64,000 bases of DNA from Escallonia rubra (lineage: Eukaryota > Streptophyta > Magnoliopsida > Escalloniales > Escalloniaceae): assembly GCA_033065855.1 (NCBI GenBank), contig JAVXUO010000752.1, forward strand, positions 124,001 through 188,000, read 5' to 3'. Position numbers and translations under genes: made by a program. The notes under the pieces are model-generated. The model ran no database searches. It was given only the letters and a program-made list of their open reading frames with translations, and was not told where the DNA came from. Below, one piece after another: positions 1 to 10,726 of this stretch (the first letter of the stretch is position 1; each line of letters starts with the position of its first letter).

Positions 1-205
1 ATTTAGCGACTGATTTCTCCAATTTAGCGACCGCGCCCTGCGATCGCTAAACTTTTTTTATTTTAAATTTATTTTTCTTTAGCGACCGCGGTGTATAACT
101 TAGCAACCGCAAGGCCCGGTCTCTAATTTTTTTTTTCAATTTTAAAATATTTTTTTAGCGACCGCTTTGTTATGTTTAGCGACTGCGATGCGCAGTCGCT
201 AAACC
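1..205. mobile_element. CACTA element A, left subterminal region
   Basis: The motif TTTAGCGACCGC and its complement recur several times in the first 200 bases, in both orientations. Dense short subterminal repeats of this kind are typical of CACTA (En/Spm-type) transposon ends, where the element's own DNA-binding protein binds. The same motif fills 23,800-24,040, which ends in a CACTA terminus. The matching left terminus lies before the window start, so the pairing is inferred. Confidence 0.6.
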
Positions 206-234
206 TGGGCTTTGCTAAAAAAAAATTAGGCTTG

Positions 235-395
235 TTTTGTCCAAAACCTGTCCAAAACAAAGTCAACCTATCCAAAACCAATTTAACAACCTGTCTCAAA
301 ATCGATTCAACCTATCCAAAACCAATTCAACAGCCGGTCCAAAAACCAATTCAACCTATCAACGCATTCATTCAAATAACTTATCCAAAACCTAT
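235..395. repeat. Degenerate tandem repeat based on TCCAAAACCAATTCAAC
   Basis: Seven or so imperfect copies of a short unit built on CTATCCAAAACC and AATTCAAC lie head to tail. They open two overlapping reading frames that have no other support as genes. The array sits just inside the subterminal region of CACTA element A. Confidence 0.6.
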
Positions 396-577
396 CTAAT
401 GTACACAATAAGACACAAGTATCGCATTCATTTGAATACGTCAATTGCAAAGCATCATCAAAATATAAACATATGCATTAAAATCAAGTATATGAACCAA
501 AATTAGAAAAATGAGTCAAGTATATGAACTCAAAGCTACACAAGTACAATCAATACATAATACCCCAATCACTATCA

Positions 578-732
578 CTAGCCGGCAGACCGACCAACGC
601 CGTCATCATCTTCTTCATCCCTTGTTGAAGGCACGTTTGATCCAACAATGTCCTCACCGCCCTGAGAATCACCGGCACTAGGCACAATATCGCTCTCCAC
701 GAAGCCATACAAATGATTCAACATAATATATA
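578..732 (-). pseudogene. Possible C-terminal tail of the second protein of CACTA element A
   Basis: Read on the minus strand, about 50 codons end in a stop at 580-578 with an acidic, Gly/Ser-rich tail (ending STRDEEDDDGVGRSAG). This is the kind of tail seen at the end of the TNPA-like product of plant CACTA elements. The orientation agrees with the TNP2 fragment at 9,722-10,364 and with a 5' end of the element at 24,046. No conserved domain is visible, so the assignment rests on position and composition and is weak. Confidence 0.35.
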
Positions 733-3700
733 CAAATCAAGATCACAGATTAAATGACCACAATACATAACTACTTGAGAAAATTGGTGTGACACCTCAA
801 CCCAGGTGACATCACCAGGCTGAGTTATCGATCATAATCACATTCAAAACCTTGTGCTGAATACAGAACAACTATATACTCATACTCATACATCATTAAT
901 AGACGCTCCAAAATGCGTCCTTAAAAAAAATTCTTGCAAACATATATCGTACCGTAGCAGAAAACTTTCAGGTCTTTAAACAACATGAATGTTTACAACC
1001 TAATATACGACTGTAGTCGTAGAACTCTTATCAACCTATCTCGTAACTCAATCTTTATCCCACCATTTCTAGCTGGTCTTACCTCACACAACTGATCCCC
1101 TTGCTCAATTTTTCTAACTTGTTTCTTTTTTCCTTTTTAGAAGGTTCACCTTGATCAACCTTATAGCCTGCACAATACAGCATAAGGAATGAGCGCAATT
1201 CGCCCAGTAAAGACAACACGAGGAGTATCGTGTGCATATGATTCAAGAGACTCGGAAAAAATAATAATCATCTCAATGATAGAAATGAATCAAGAGTTCC
1301 AATAAATTTTTGACATCAGCATAATTGCCAAACGATAATGTTTCTTTCGTTAGACTAAGCGGCTTTAAGGCCCAACAAAACAGCATTACTGCCACCTCCT
1401 CATGGACTGGACTAACTGACTGACTGACTATGCAAGTGAACCCAAAATCCAAGGTCGTAAAGATAAACATCATTGAAATACAAATCATTAAAATCGTCAA
1501 CATCAAAAGATAATCAAATGCAATGCACATGGACACGACGGACAGGACTCGACCAGATATGACAGACTCTGCTCGAGCGACATTCATCCTCTTTGGCCAG
1601 TGATCATAATTCATAGGCCATCCTCCTCATATTGATGTCCCATTTTACAGGATATTTATCTCAGTCTCAAATAAATAAAAGAGACATTGTCAACAAGCAG
1701 GGAACTCATTTAGAGTGCTTTCCCTAACCACCTTACAACCAAGCAGCATGACTTCTTCAACGGGGCGGACTAAGGAAAAATTTATTTCACCTTACGTCTT
1801 CAACAACACAGCTCAACAAGGAATACCGGATCAAGAGATCAACCGATGTTCAAACGTAACAACAAGAGTTCAATGTAACGTCATCAACATGGCGGACTTG
1901 GGAGAAGATTACCGCAGGCCCTCAACAACGTTCTTACATAAGAGAAATGCCGACTACCAATAAGCGCCGACATTTCACAACAACACGCAACAACCTCAAC
2001 ATCGCCATCAACGATAGGGCGGACTCGGGAGAAGTTTGCCACAAGTCCTCAATAGTTTTCTCAGAGAGAAGAGACAATGGCTATATATAATTACCGGCAT
2101 CTCACAACCACCACACAACAACCCCTACACGATATCATCATCAACTTCAGGTATGTTAATCGAATCGAATCATAGTATACTAGGACACGCATCGTCCTCA
2201 TTAAATTCTATCAACATGGTGGACTAAGGGAATTATTCTACCCTAAGTCCTCAACAACACAATTCAAATATACGTATACCGGTCACAATGACTACCGGTG
2301 TCAACCCATAACAGCAAGAGTCCAACATAAACATCATCAACATAGTATGTTAATCAAAACAATGAATTAGCATAATATAACCGTATTGTCCTTACCTGAT
2401 TGACTTATAGCCGAAGTAACTCGCAATCTCTGATCGCAACGACCTGCATCACCTAGTCAAATCATATCCTGCTCGTTAGTCATCATTCAACATATACGCA
2501 CTCCTTATTCTACCCCTTCCTATTTAATCGTTTATAGCGTCTTATGACAACTTGTTAATCTAGTTCAATAACTGGATCCTTAACCTAGCATACCAACGCA
2601 TTAGCAATGGTCACTATCTCATTATTTCAACATATTAACACCATTCCTCACTTCCCACCGCTCCGAACGCTGAATTATATATGTTTCTTAAAATTTGGCG
2701 TCAACATGGCAAAGTACCAAATCCCCCTGATGGCCCCTACACCCCCAACACCCCATTACCACTTTAAAATTTACTTTTCAGGTGTTTTACAACCTTTCCC
2801 GGACTAAAAAGTCATTTGAAAAACTTTACTGGGAAAATTACCAAAATGCCCCCTGAGGGTTCCCGGCATCAGAAAAATCTCAAAATTACTTTAAAACGCT
2901 ATTTTTAGCCTCCTGAATTCATTCTTGAGCTAAAAAGAATTTTAGAAATTTTTTGCCAAAAAATCCTGAACCGGTGTCCAGACCGAGCGCTTAAAAGCCC
3001 GTTCAGCCAAAAAATAGCTAACAACTTCAGAATTACCCAAAATCTTGGGAAATGAAACTTCCCAACATCCTAGGGTTCTCGTAAAGTTTTTGCGTGCAAC
3101 CACGCTCATTTGATATTTTAAATTTCACTGCAAAGTTTTAAAGTTCCCGTATCGGTTAACCCCCTTCCTGACCTCGAAAAAATTTGAAAATTTTCCACAA
3201 TGTTGGTCTCCTAAAAATAACTATGGTCTCTTTTTTGTACTTTGGCTAAATCTGAGCTTAAATATTTTTAAAAAATCTAATTTTAAAATTTTTGCTTAAT
3301 TTTCACTTTTAGTGACAAAAACAATCAATATTCACATCAATACACACACTACTTTACCTTCACGCACACACACTCATCTTCTTCCTCCTTCAATCAGCAG
3401 CATCCTGGGTACACTCCTCTAACAATCACGCATGAACTTCTCACAAATTCATCTTAGATCACTTAAACACATTATAAGATACCTAATTCATGCCCTAAAC
3501 TCATTTTCATACATCAATTTCGCACAATTAAACCAATTGAATCCAAACCCATGAACCAAATTGAAGAACACACACTAAAACACACTGAAACACCGCCCCA
3601 CGCACATTGAAATCAAGCCCAATTCAATACCCTAATTCCAACAAGAATTCATCCCAAATTCTCAATTTCCAATCAAATTCGTATATAACCGAATATTTAG

Positions 3701-3780
3701 AGAGACATATACATCTTTATGTACCATATTCTCAAACGAATTCAATCAATTTCCACACTTTTGGGTTCAAGATCTGTTGC
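733..3780. other. AT-rich non-coding stretch, possibly the body of a long LTR
   Basis: No convincing gene. The segment from about 789 (TGTGACACCTCAACCC) is A/T- and C-rich with short scattered open frames only. Its texture resembles the long untranslated part of a plant Ty3/gypsy LTR read on the minus strand, and a minus-strand TATA box lies at its right end near 4,118. I could not find a partner LTR, a primer site or a target duplication, so this may be a solo or truncated LTR. Confidence 0.3.
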
Positions 3781-4079
3781 CGAGGAAAGATGGTTCGCGT
3801 GCCACGTGAGGTGCCACAAAGGATGCAGTCTGCGTTGGCTTCCAAGTAGACAAAGTGGGAGACAGCAAGGATGGAGTAAGGGCTGAGAGCAAGGCTCCCC
3901 AGACAGGTCGCGAGGGCTGGCAGCGCCGCGCAGGCAGGGTGACGACGAACAGGGCTAGCGGTCGACAGTCCGTGTCAAAGGTGCAGCGTCAAGAGTTCGA
4001 TGTCAGGGGTCCAAATGTGCTTCTCTCACTAGAACTCCAGAGAGAATGGGTTTTAGAGAGAGAAAGTGAAATGTGGAAA

Positions 4080-4185
4080 TGAGGGAGAAGTCCTTGAATA
4101 AGCTCCAAAGTCCACTATATATAGGCACAAATATGCGCGTGTCATCAGCCGACACGTGTCGTCCTCTGGGAGTGACACGTCGCCG
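4080..4185 (-). promoter_or_regulatory. Minus-strand core promoter with TATA box and ACGT elements
   Basis: On the minus strand a TATA box (CCTATATATAGTGG) lies at about 4,113-4,126. A palindromic G-box-like element GACACGTGTC (about 4,150-4,159) and a second ACACGTC element (about 4,172-4,178) lie upstream. A pyrimidine-rich leader with CTCTCTCTAAAACCC follows downstream (lower coordinates). The arrangement looks like a retroelement LTR promoter; no gene is recognisable in the leader. Confidence 0.45.
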
Positions 4186-4629
4186 TAGGGGGTCCCGCAG
4201 TCTTGATTGTCCGTCGAATTGCCGGTCCCCGAGTTCGTGTCGTCCTGCCCTTGCAGCGTCCCTCTGCCTGTCTGAGGAGACTGACCACACTGCGGTAGCA
4301 TGGTCAGAGTAGCCCGTTGCCCCAGCCTCCAGTCCAAGCCCTTACTGAATCCCACGAGATGCGTCAAGAGACGCGCGGAGATCCTGACAGCGGCGAAGGT
4401 TGCCCCTGTAGCCAACTGCCAGGCGGACTAGGCGCGATGCCCTCCGAGGACCTGCTCCTGTCCCGGAGTGACCCGGGGTCATTGCCCTGGCAGTGCCGAT
4501 GATCAATGATAACATGAGCGCACATGCTCACAGCTTGATACTCAGAGTCCGTGGCGAGGGGTCCTCGTGCCGGAGCACTACGAGCGGAGCCCCCCGTGAG
4601 TTCGTCGGGTGATTGTGCCGGCGATGGCC

Positions 4630-4990
4630 TTAGGGTTGTAAGCCCATCCTTGTTGCGAAGGCCGGAGCCTCCGGTTGATTGTGCTGGCGAGGGCCGGAGC
4701 TCGTCGGTTGATTGTGCTGGCGAGGGCCGGAGCTCGTCGGTTGATTGTGCTGGCGAAGCCCCCGGTTGATTGTGCCGGCGAGGGCTTCATGGTTGCAGGC
4801 CCGTCCCGCCGGGATGGCTATAAGCTTGAAAGCCCATCCCGGATGCGAAGGCCGGAGCCCCGTCGCTTTGATTGAGCCGGCGAGGGCTTCATGGTTCCGA
4901 GTTTAATTGAGCCGGCGAGGGCGGCATGGTAGCGAGCCCGTCCCGCCGCGAGGGCCGGAGCCCCGTCAGTTTGATTGAGTCGGCAACAGA
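4630..4990. repeat. GC-rich minisatellite, unit about 33 bp, with degenerate outer copies
   Basis: Between about 4,672 and 4,770 a 33-bp unit starting GGTTGATTGTGCTGGCGAGG repeats almost perfectly. More divergent, longer copies with GAGCCGGCGAGGGC run on to about 4,990. A further 20-bp direct duplication (GGCCGACCCCCTTGGGGTGG) lies at 5,080-5,120. The 33-bp period is a multiple of three and keeps several frames open on both strands; none looks like a real protein. Confidence 0.75.
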
Positions 4991-5249
4991 GCGTCGCGCT
5001 ACTGAAGATGGCGGGTGAGTGTTGTTTGGAGCGAGAAGTCAGTGCCACTCGGCAAGTTCCCCCTTCGCAGGGCAATGGAGGCCGACCCCCTTGGGGTGGC
5101 CGACCCCCTTGGGGTGGCACACTTTCGATCACCGTCTGGATGCTCGAGGCGCGGAGCACCTTGACCGAGCAATCTTGTTGGGCGATGTTGACCGGCAAAG
5201 GGGGGACGTGTCGTGCCCCTAGGGTCTCTTAGCCGGGTGCGGTCCAGAA

Positions 5250-6180
5250 TAGGTTGTGAACAAGATCATTTCCCGTCGGGGGTCGAATTCAACTTTTTTG
5301 CTCTTTCTTTCCTTCCCCTCCTTCTTCGTCCTCCTTTGTCCCTTTCTTTCCTTCTCTTTTTCCTTCCTTCTCGTGGCTGCTACTGTGCACGTTTTCAGCT
5401 GTTCTTCACTTCTTCTTATTTCTGTTTTCCTCCCCAAAACTTTTCTTGATAATTTTTCTCCTCATAATCTTATCCCAATACTAATTCCTAACCATGACTC
5501 AGATTGTAGCAAGCAGGAGGTGGCCATCGTGCATGGCCTATTTTCATCATGTTATGACACATTTTGCAAAGTTTCAAATTTTGCACTTTGGCCCCTCAAC
5601 TTTCCAAAATTGCATGTTGACCCCTCAACTTTGGGAAATTACAACTTGACCCCAAAATCACCCTAACCCATCATCCCACTTCCTAACACCCACTCATCAT
5701 CAAAATGACATTGTTTAATAGCATATGCATCTCGTTCACCATATTTTTCAAAATTACATTTTTGTCCCTAACTTTTTAAAATTGCATTTTTGCCTTCTTT
5801 AGCTCCCTAACACTCAGTTATCACCCACATAATGCTAATTAATAAAAATAACCCCTTTAATTAATCTAATTCACGGCTAGATTAATTTTTGTTATTTTCA
5901 AGGTATCAAAATTGGCATTATCTGAAGACTGGTTTGGGCATAAGATAACCTTGTCGGATCATGTTCGTAAATTTTTCTTCAAGAAGTTTGTCTAAGCTCT
6001 CTTTGTTCGTCACTTCAACCTGAGGACCGCTACAACTGGTCACGCCTGATGACGGAGCTCTACCTAGCAACGAACGTGCGGATTGACGAGGGTGGCCGAG
6101 CATACGGTCCTTCTTAGGACCCCTGTAGCTTCTGATGACAAAGCAACCTCGTCCACTGCTTGGTTACCGTCTGCCTGGGA
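5250..6180. other. Non-coding stretch with pyrimidine tract and an unidentified minus-strand ORF
   Basis: A TTCC/CTTT-rich tract (5,290-5,380) is followed by a repeat-like segment with CCCCTCAACTTT (5,580-5,660). A minus-strand frame at 6,103-5,918 encodes a 61-residue peptide with KLLEEKFTNMIRQGYLMPK near its end. Its base composition is gene-like, and it could be an exon of an unidentified or captured gene, or a transposon accessory exon. I do not recognise it. Confidence 0.3.
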
Positions 6181-6480
6181 CACTACAAAAAAAGGAGTTT
6201 CGGTGACGCTTAATTAGCGACATTTTAGGAAATGTTATAAACTAGCGACACTTTTACCGAAACGTTGCAAATTTGCTGACACAATTATTTACTTGTCACA
6301 AACTTGCCGACTCTTTTTAAAGTGTCGCAACCTTAGTGTCGCTTTAGATGCTTGCGACATTAACGGTGCGACATTTATTTATGTGTCACTTAATAGCGAC
6401 GCTTACAATAAAATGTCATCAAATTTAGTTACCAAACGACAGCTTTTTCCCCATTACGCAAAATGTCAAAACGTCGAAAA
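6181..6480 (+). mobile_element. CACTA element B, left terminus and subterminal repeats
   Basis: The sequence starts CACTACAAAAAAAGG, the hallmark terminal inverted repeat of CACTA transposons. It is followed by about 300 bases dense in GCGACA(C/T)TTT and GTGTCGC motifs in both orientations. The motif differs from GCGACCGC of element A, so this is another family. A matching right end with GCGACA repeats was not found anywhere to the right and is probably deleted. Confidence 0.65.
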
Positions 6481-7980
6481 CTGAAATCCTTCTTCATATT
6501 TGAGAATATGGGTATACCTCTACTGAAAACATGTGTTGCTAAACAATGGAACCCCCCACCTTCACACGCACAACCCCACGCATACCCACCCATCTCTCTC
6601 TGAAAGCTGGATCTCTATGCACACACACCCAAACCACCCTCCTCTCTACAATCTCCAGTCAAAATAGTTCAAGATTTTTTCCACAAAAAGCCTCCGGAAG
6701 AAATATCTCCTTTCTGTCGATGAACATAAAATCCTGTTAAATACCCAATCCCCACAATAGACCACTTCTTAACCAAGCCATTACCTATGAGTCGGCGGCT
6801 CAGATTACTCGTTTTTCACCCTCCCCCGCGGTACCTCTCTCTCTCATAGTTGGATTGCGCATGAGCTTGGTCTTCATGGACTCTTGACTGTCAATGAGAG
6901 GTATGAACCCTAGATGTCCCTTCATACCCTTAATTATTTCTCTATCTATCTCTCGCACATCTTTCTAATCTCTCCCGTTGTCTCTCAAACCCTAAATGCC
7001 ACTGGCATTTTTGGAATTGACAAATTAACATGCATAACTTCAATTCTTAGACAACTTGGCACTTTTTGACTAATGGATGGTATCTTAAAAGTACTCTTTA
7101 ATAATACTAATTTGGTATATTTTTATGTCAATTTTACTTTGAATGGTTTTTTGATGTTTTAATTGGTTTTCAGTATCTGGGTATTTGACGAACGCTGAAA
7201 AGCTATTTCAGGTTATCATTTTTCAGGTGCTATATTTGGATCATCTGAAGAATTGTGATGAAAAACTGAGTTACTCTGGTACGCCTTTTGATATTAAGTT
7301 AGCTTTTTCTATGAGGATTGTAGTGCATGTATTCTTGGTGTAGAAAGGTCTACATGGTGTAGTGTATTCCAGCTTTGAATAGCCATGCTGATAAATAAAT
7401 TTTGGCACAGTAACATTTGTAATCTCCCGTGGGATAACTAGTTATGTTTGTGGGGTAGTTGTTAGATGGTGCTTGTAAGTTATCTAGTTTAAGTAGGAAT
7501 GTAGAGTGAGTGAGATGTTAAGCTTGCATGCAGTCATCCTTGGACATTGTATTGTGGTCATTGGAGGTGGAATTTTTTAAGAAAAGATTCAGATTGAGGT
7601 CCCAATTTTTGGTTCATAGTAATCCTAGGGGTGGTTTTTCGGAAACACATTGCCGCAAATTTTTTTCTTGGTGCAAGATTAGTTTCTCCCGGAGCCACCT
7701 TAATTTGGTTTGCATCTTAACAGGAGAATTAGAATTTATGTAGCATTGCTTTTCAAAACGTGATGTTCTTTGACTAGGAGTTCTTCATAGAGTTTATAGA
7801 GGTGAGTTAGGCTTAAAAGGGGAATAAGACCAGTAAAGACTTCATAACCTTTCAAAAATCACAACATTGATGTCTAACAAATGTTGTCTATCCTTAATAG
7901 GAACTTAACCCTTATGGAAAATATTTATTAGCAAAATTTTGGACCTGGGAAATATGTTCTCGTCACTATAAAGCATTGTG
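6481..7980. other. Interior of CACTA element B, no recognised gene
   Basis: A CT-rich, leader-like segment (6,540-6,980) is followed by AT-rich DNA. Two short exon-like islands at about 7,174-7,211 and 7,227-7,279 are bordered by AG and GT and would encode SGYLTNAEKLFQ and VLYLDHLKNCDEKL. They could be exons of a captured plant gene, but I do not recognise the family. Confidence 0.3.
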
Positions 7981-8263
7981 TGGCTGTAAATTGAACCAAA
8001 CTACTCGAACTCGAACTTGGCTCGTTTAGGAGCTAGTTCAAGATTGGTTTGTGAGATGCATTAACCAAGCTTGAATAGGTTATCAATTATGAACTAATTT
8101 CGAAGCTTGTCACTAAACAAATAACAAGTAAAGCTCCGGATAGTTTGAGATCGATTGAGACATAAACAAGTTAAGCTTGAGCAGATAATCTGAAGCTCAA
8201 TAAGATTAGCGAACCAAGCTTGAACAAACCTAAAGTCAACTCAGCTCAACTCATTTACAGCCT
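7981..8263. mobile_element. Short hAT-like MITE
   Basis: The ends GGCTGTAAATTGA and (complement of the right end) GGCTGTAAATGAGTT form an imperfect terminal inverted repeat around an AT-rich core rich in CTCGAAC/AAGCTTGA words. This is typical of small non-autonomous hAT elements. No clear 8-bp target duplication was found, so the borders are approximate. Confidence 0.5.
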
Positions 8264-8764
8264 TATTATTGCAATTTTCTTAAATCCACTCAACTATGTA
8301 GGTTTTCATTTATTTTTGTAGGAATTTTTTATTATCAACTTGGAGTTACAGACCCAATTTCTTTTATATGATTTTATGTAGAATGTTGGTTTATAAATTG
8401 ATAGGTACCAGTGAAACAGAGTTCTGGAAGTGATTTAAAGAATCCTATTGACTTTCTTTCCCATTGACAAGATAGTATGCTACTATATATTTGGACACTA
8501 CAGCTTCTTCATTTAGGCTGTCCAGTAGTAATGTTATTGATATTATTGCCCAAAGCAAATATCAATTTCATAATACTAGATTGCATAAGAGTTCTTGATG
8601 ACAATGCTCCCTTCTTTCTGTATGTAACCTGTATACTAAGTGTATTGCAAACACAACAAAATTTTGTGTACCACGGATTGAACTTTCCTTGCTGGCAAGT
8701 ATAGTTAAAGCCACTAGATGCATTTGATGCTCCTGCTTTCGTTTTAAACTTATCGAACTCTTTT

Positions 8765-9655
8765 TGAGGCACAAATGGCTTCGACCGATAATGACTTCAT
8801 TACAGTTGGATATGGGTCTTGCCTGAAGTTATTGTTTGATATGGTCACTAAACATCTCTCATGCCCTATGCACTTATGTGGGGCAAAACGAAAAACACGA
8901 GTAATGTTGGGCACTGATGAAATTATACAGGTTAAATACCTACTCTACTTTTAAGATAAAGAAAGTACATTGATTACCTTTTCTAAGTTGACATAACAGG
9001 TAGAGGTATGGCAAGTTCCTTGCGTGAAGCTCCCACAATTTCTCAAAGGAGTTCCAAAGCTCACAAATTTATTGGAAAAGATGGATTGGCCAGTACCACT
9101 ATGCAGGTGAGCTTTGGGTCTGTAAATGTAAAACTATTCTGACTTCCCGTAGCTTTCAGTATGCCAATTCTTAATTGTTGGATGATAATCAATAAAATCA
9201 GCACGAACACTGGTCATTGATCTCTTCACAAGAGAAATTTTCATAGGATTGCCTCCAAGTTCCTTGAATCGTACCACTGAATTTTTTGTTGCTTTTCGCC
9301 AAGACCGAAGCACGTGATATCTGAAAATTAACTTTTTTAGTTCCTCGTACATGGAAGTGTAGGTATTTTCTTTTCTTCTTTATTCCTATTAAACATATGA
9401 TGCTCTATATTACGAAAATCATTAGGCTTCAGACAAAAGTTACCATCGATGGGTCAGTTGGTCGCAACCAAGTTGACATTTTGGAGATTAAAATGTCCCC
9501 AAGTAACTGCAATCATTACAGTCACCAGTGGAATATGCAGTCCAATAACTGCTAATACTCTGAGTATTAATACACACTTGACCCTTTCTCATGCTTCTCA
9601 TATCCAAAGCTAATGGTTCATCTCCATCAGGTGCATTAAATGAAGCCGGCAGAGT
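8765..9655 (-). pseudogene. Captured C-terminal fragment of a plant beta-galactosidase gene (GH35)
   Basis: Read right to left, the translation begins FNAPDGDEPLALDM (about 9,640), then WTAYSTGDCNDCSYLGTF. It continues through ELGGNPMKISLVKRS and YHPTIKNWHTESYGKSE (9,352-9,134) and then CGSFTQGTCH (about 9,030). It ends RCLVTISNNNF and SLSVEAICA (about 8,770). These are the conserved C-terminal beta-sandwich and the SUEL-type galactose-binding lectin domain of plant cell-wall beta-galactosidases. The catalytic GH35 half is absent. At least one intron may persist near 8,940-9,000. Stops, frameshifts and changed conserved residues (for example W to C and G to R near 9,570) show decay. The fragment abuts the TNP2 relic on the same strand, which points to capture by a CACTA element. 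Confidence 0.85.
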
Positions 9656-9721
9656 CCCTAGACTGTTCAGATTTGCAAATGGCTCACTGCAAATCAGATA
9701 TAGCTTATGTTCTTTTGTACC

Positions 9722-10364
9722 TTATGCTATGTTAGTACTGTAGTATGTGTACATGTCAGGCAACTTCTCCTCCTCTGGCAATATTTCTTTATTAAGCTTC
9801 AGAAAAGTATCAAAACCTCTATCACTTAGACCATGCTCAGACTTTAAGTGTAGCATCCTTGTCACAACAGATAACTTGGTGTGCTTTGCTCTTCCATTCC
9901 ATATTGGCTCTTCAGAGTCTTTTAACAAATTATAAAACTTATGTGCACTTGGGTTTGGCTCTTTTTCCACATTAGGATTACCATCGTAAAAAAGTTATCC
10001 CAGTTAATCCCACTAGGCCCAGCTTCCATTACCATATGTTGATATTGAGAAAATTTCGGATCTCTGGGACTATATTGTCTGACCTTGGGCACCTCAGTTT
10101 CAAAATTGGTTCCCCGTGCTGAGTCCAATTCATATAGTTACTCATAAAACCTCTACGGAAGAGATCATAAGTTATGTCGTCGGGGGTTTTCCAACTTAAC
10201 AGCCGACAATCATTGCACAGACATTTAATCGTGCCGTCATCCACAAAGTCTTGTTGATTCAAAGCGAAGAGAATAAACTCGTTCACTCCCTATCTAAACT
10301 CTTTCGATACCCCAATCCCACTTGAAGCAATCCTCCGTTGCATCCAACTTCTATCCACTGACAT
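9722..10364 (-). pseudogene. N-terminal fragment of CACTA transposase (TNP2 family)
   Basis: The minus strand starts at ATG 10,364-10,362 with MSVDRSWMQ, the signature start of the transposase-associated domain. An in-frame TAG near 10,293 interrupts it. It continues VNEFILFALN, then the zinc-finger-like CLCNDCRLL and GFMSNYMNWTQHGEP. After a frameshift near 10,030-10,130 comes a segment ending near 9,960. A third frame holds the start of the TNP2 core: NPSAHKFYNLLKDSEEP, KLSVVTRMLHLKSEHGLSD and ILPEEEKLPD. The reading stops near 9,722. The catalytic core is missing and the fragment spans three frames, so it cannot be functional. It shows that the host element runs right to left here, matching the 5' terminus at 24,046. 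Confidence 0.85.
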
Positions 10365-10494
10365 GATATATATATCTCACTACATGTTGAACCTATACAA
10401 GTCGAGTTCCAATTTAACCTTCAATTTGAAAAAAATATATTGAGTAGTCACTTACAAATGAACATGAAAAAGCTAAAGATTAACTCAAATAAGA

Positions 10495-10718
10495 ATAATT
10501 AGCATTAATTAGGGTTAATCAGTGTTAATTAGGGCTAAATGGCTAATTAGGGCTGATTAGGCTAATCAGGCCTAATTCGAGCTATTTGGGATAATTTATA
10601 GTTAATTGGTTTAATTAGAGTTAATAACCGTTAATTAGGCTTTAACTCAGAGTTAATTAGGATAAATCAGTGTTGATTAGGGCTAATGAGGGCTAATTAA
10701 GGCCCCAACGGAGATAAT
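10495..10718. repeat. Degenerate short tandem array of TTAATTAGGGC-like units
   Basis: Imperfect 9-12 bp units (GGCTAATTAG, GGTTAATCAG, GGGCTAATTA) repeat for over 200 bases. The same array resumes at 11,877-11,965, on the other side of the hAT element. The insertion therefore split one continuous array. Confidence 0.75.
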
Positions 10719-10726
10719 ATTAGGCC

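Noticed and set aside
4003..5198. Several GC-rich ORFs on both strands
   Set aside because: Tandem repeats with a period divisible by three keep frames open; peptides show no domain and mirror each other between strands.
7317..7326. TTGTAGTG as right terminus of CACTA element B
   Set aside because: It lacks the flanking T-rich terminus and GCGACA subterminal repeats; probably chance.
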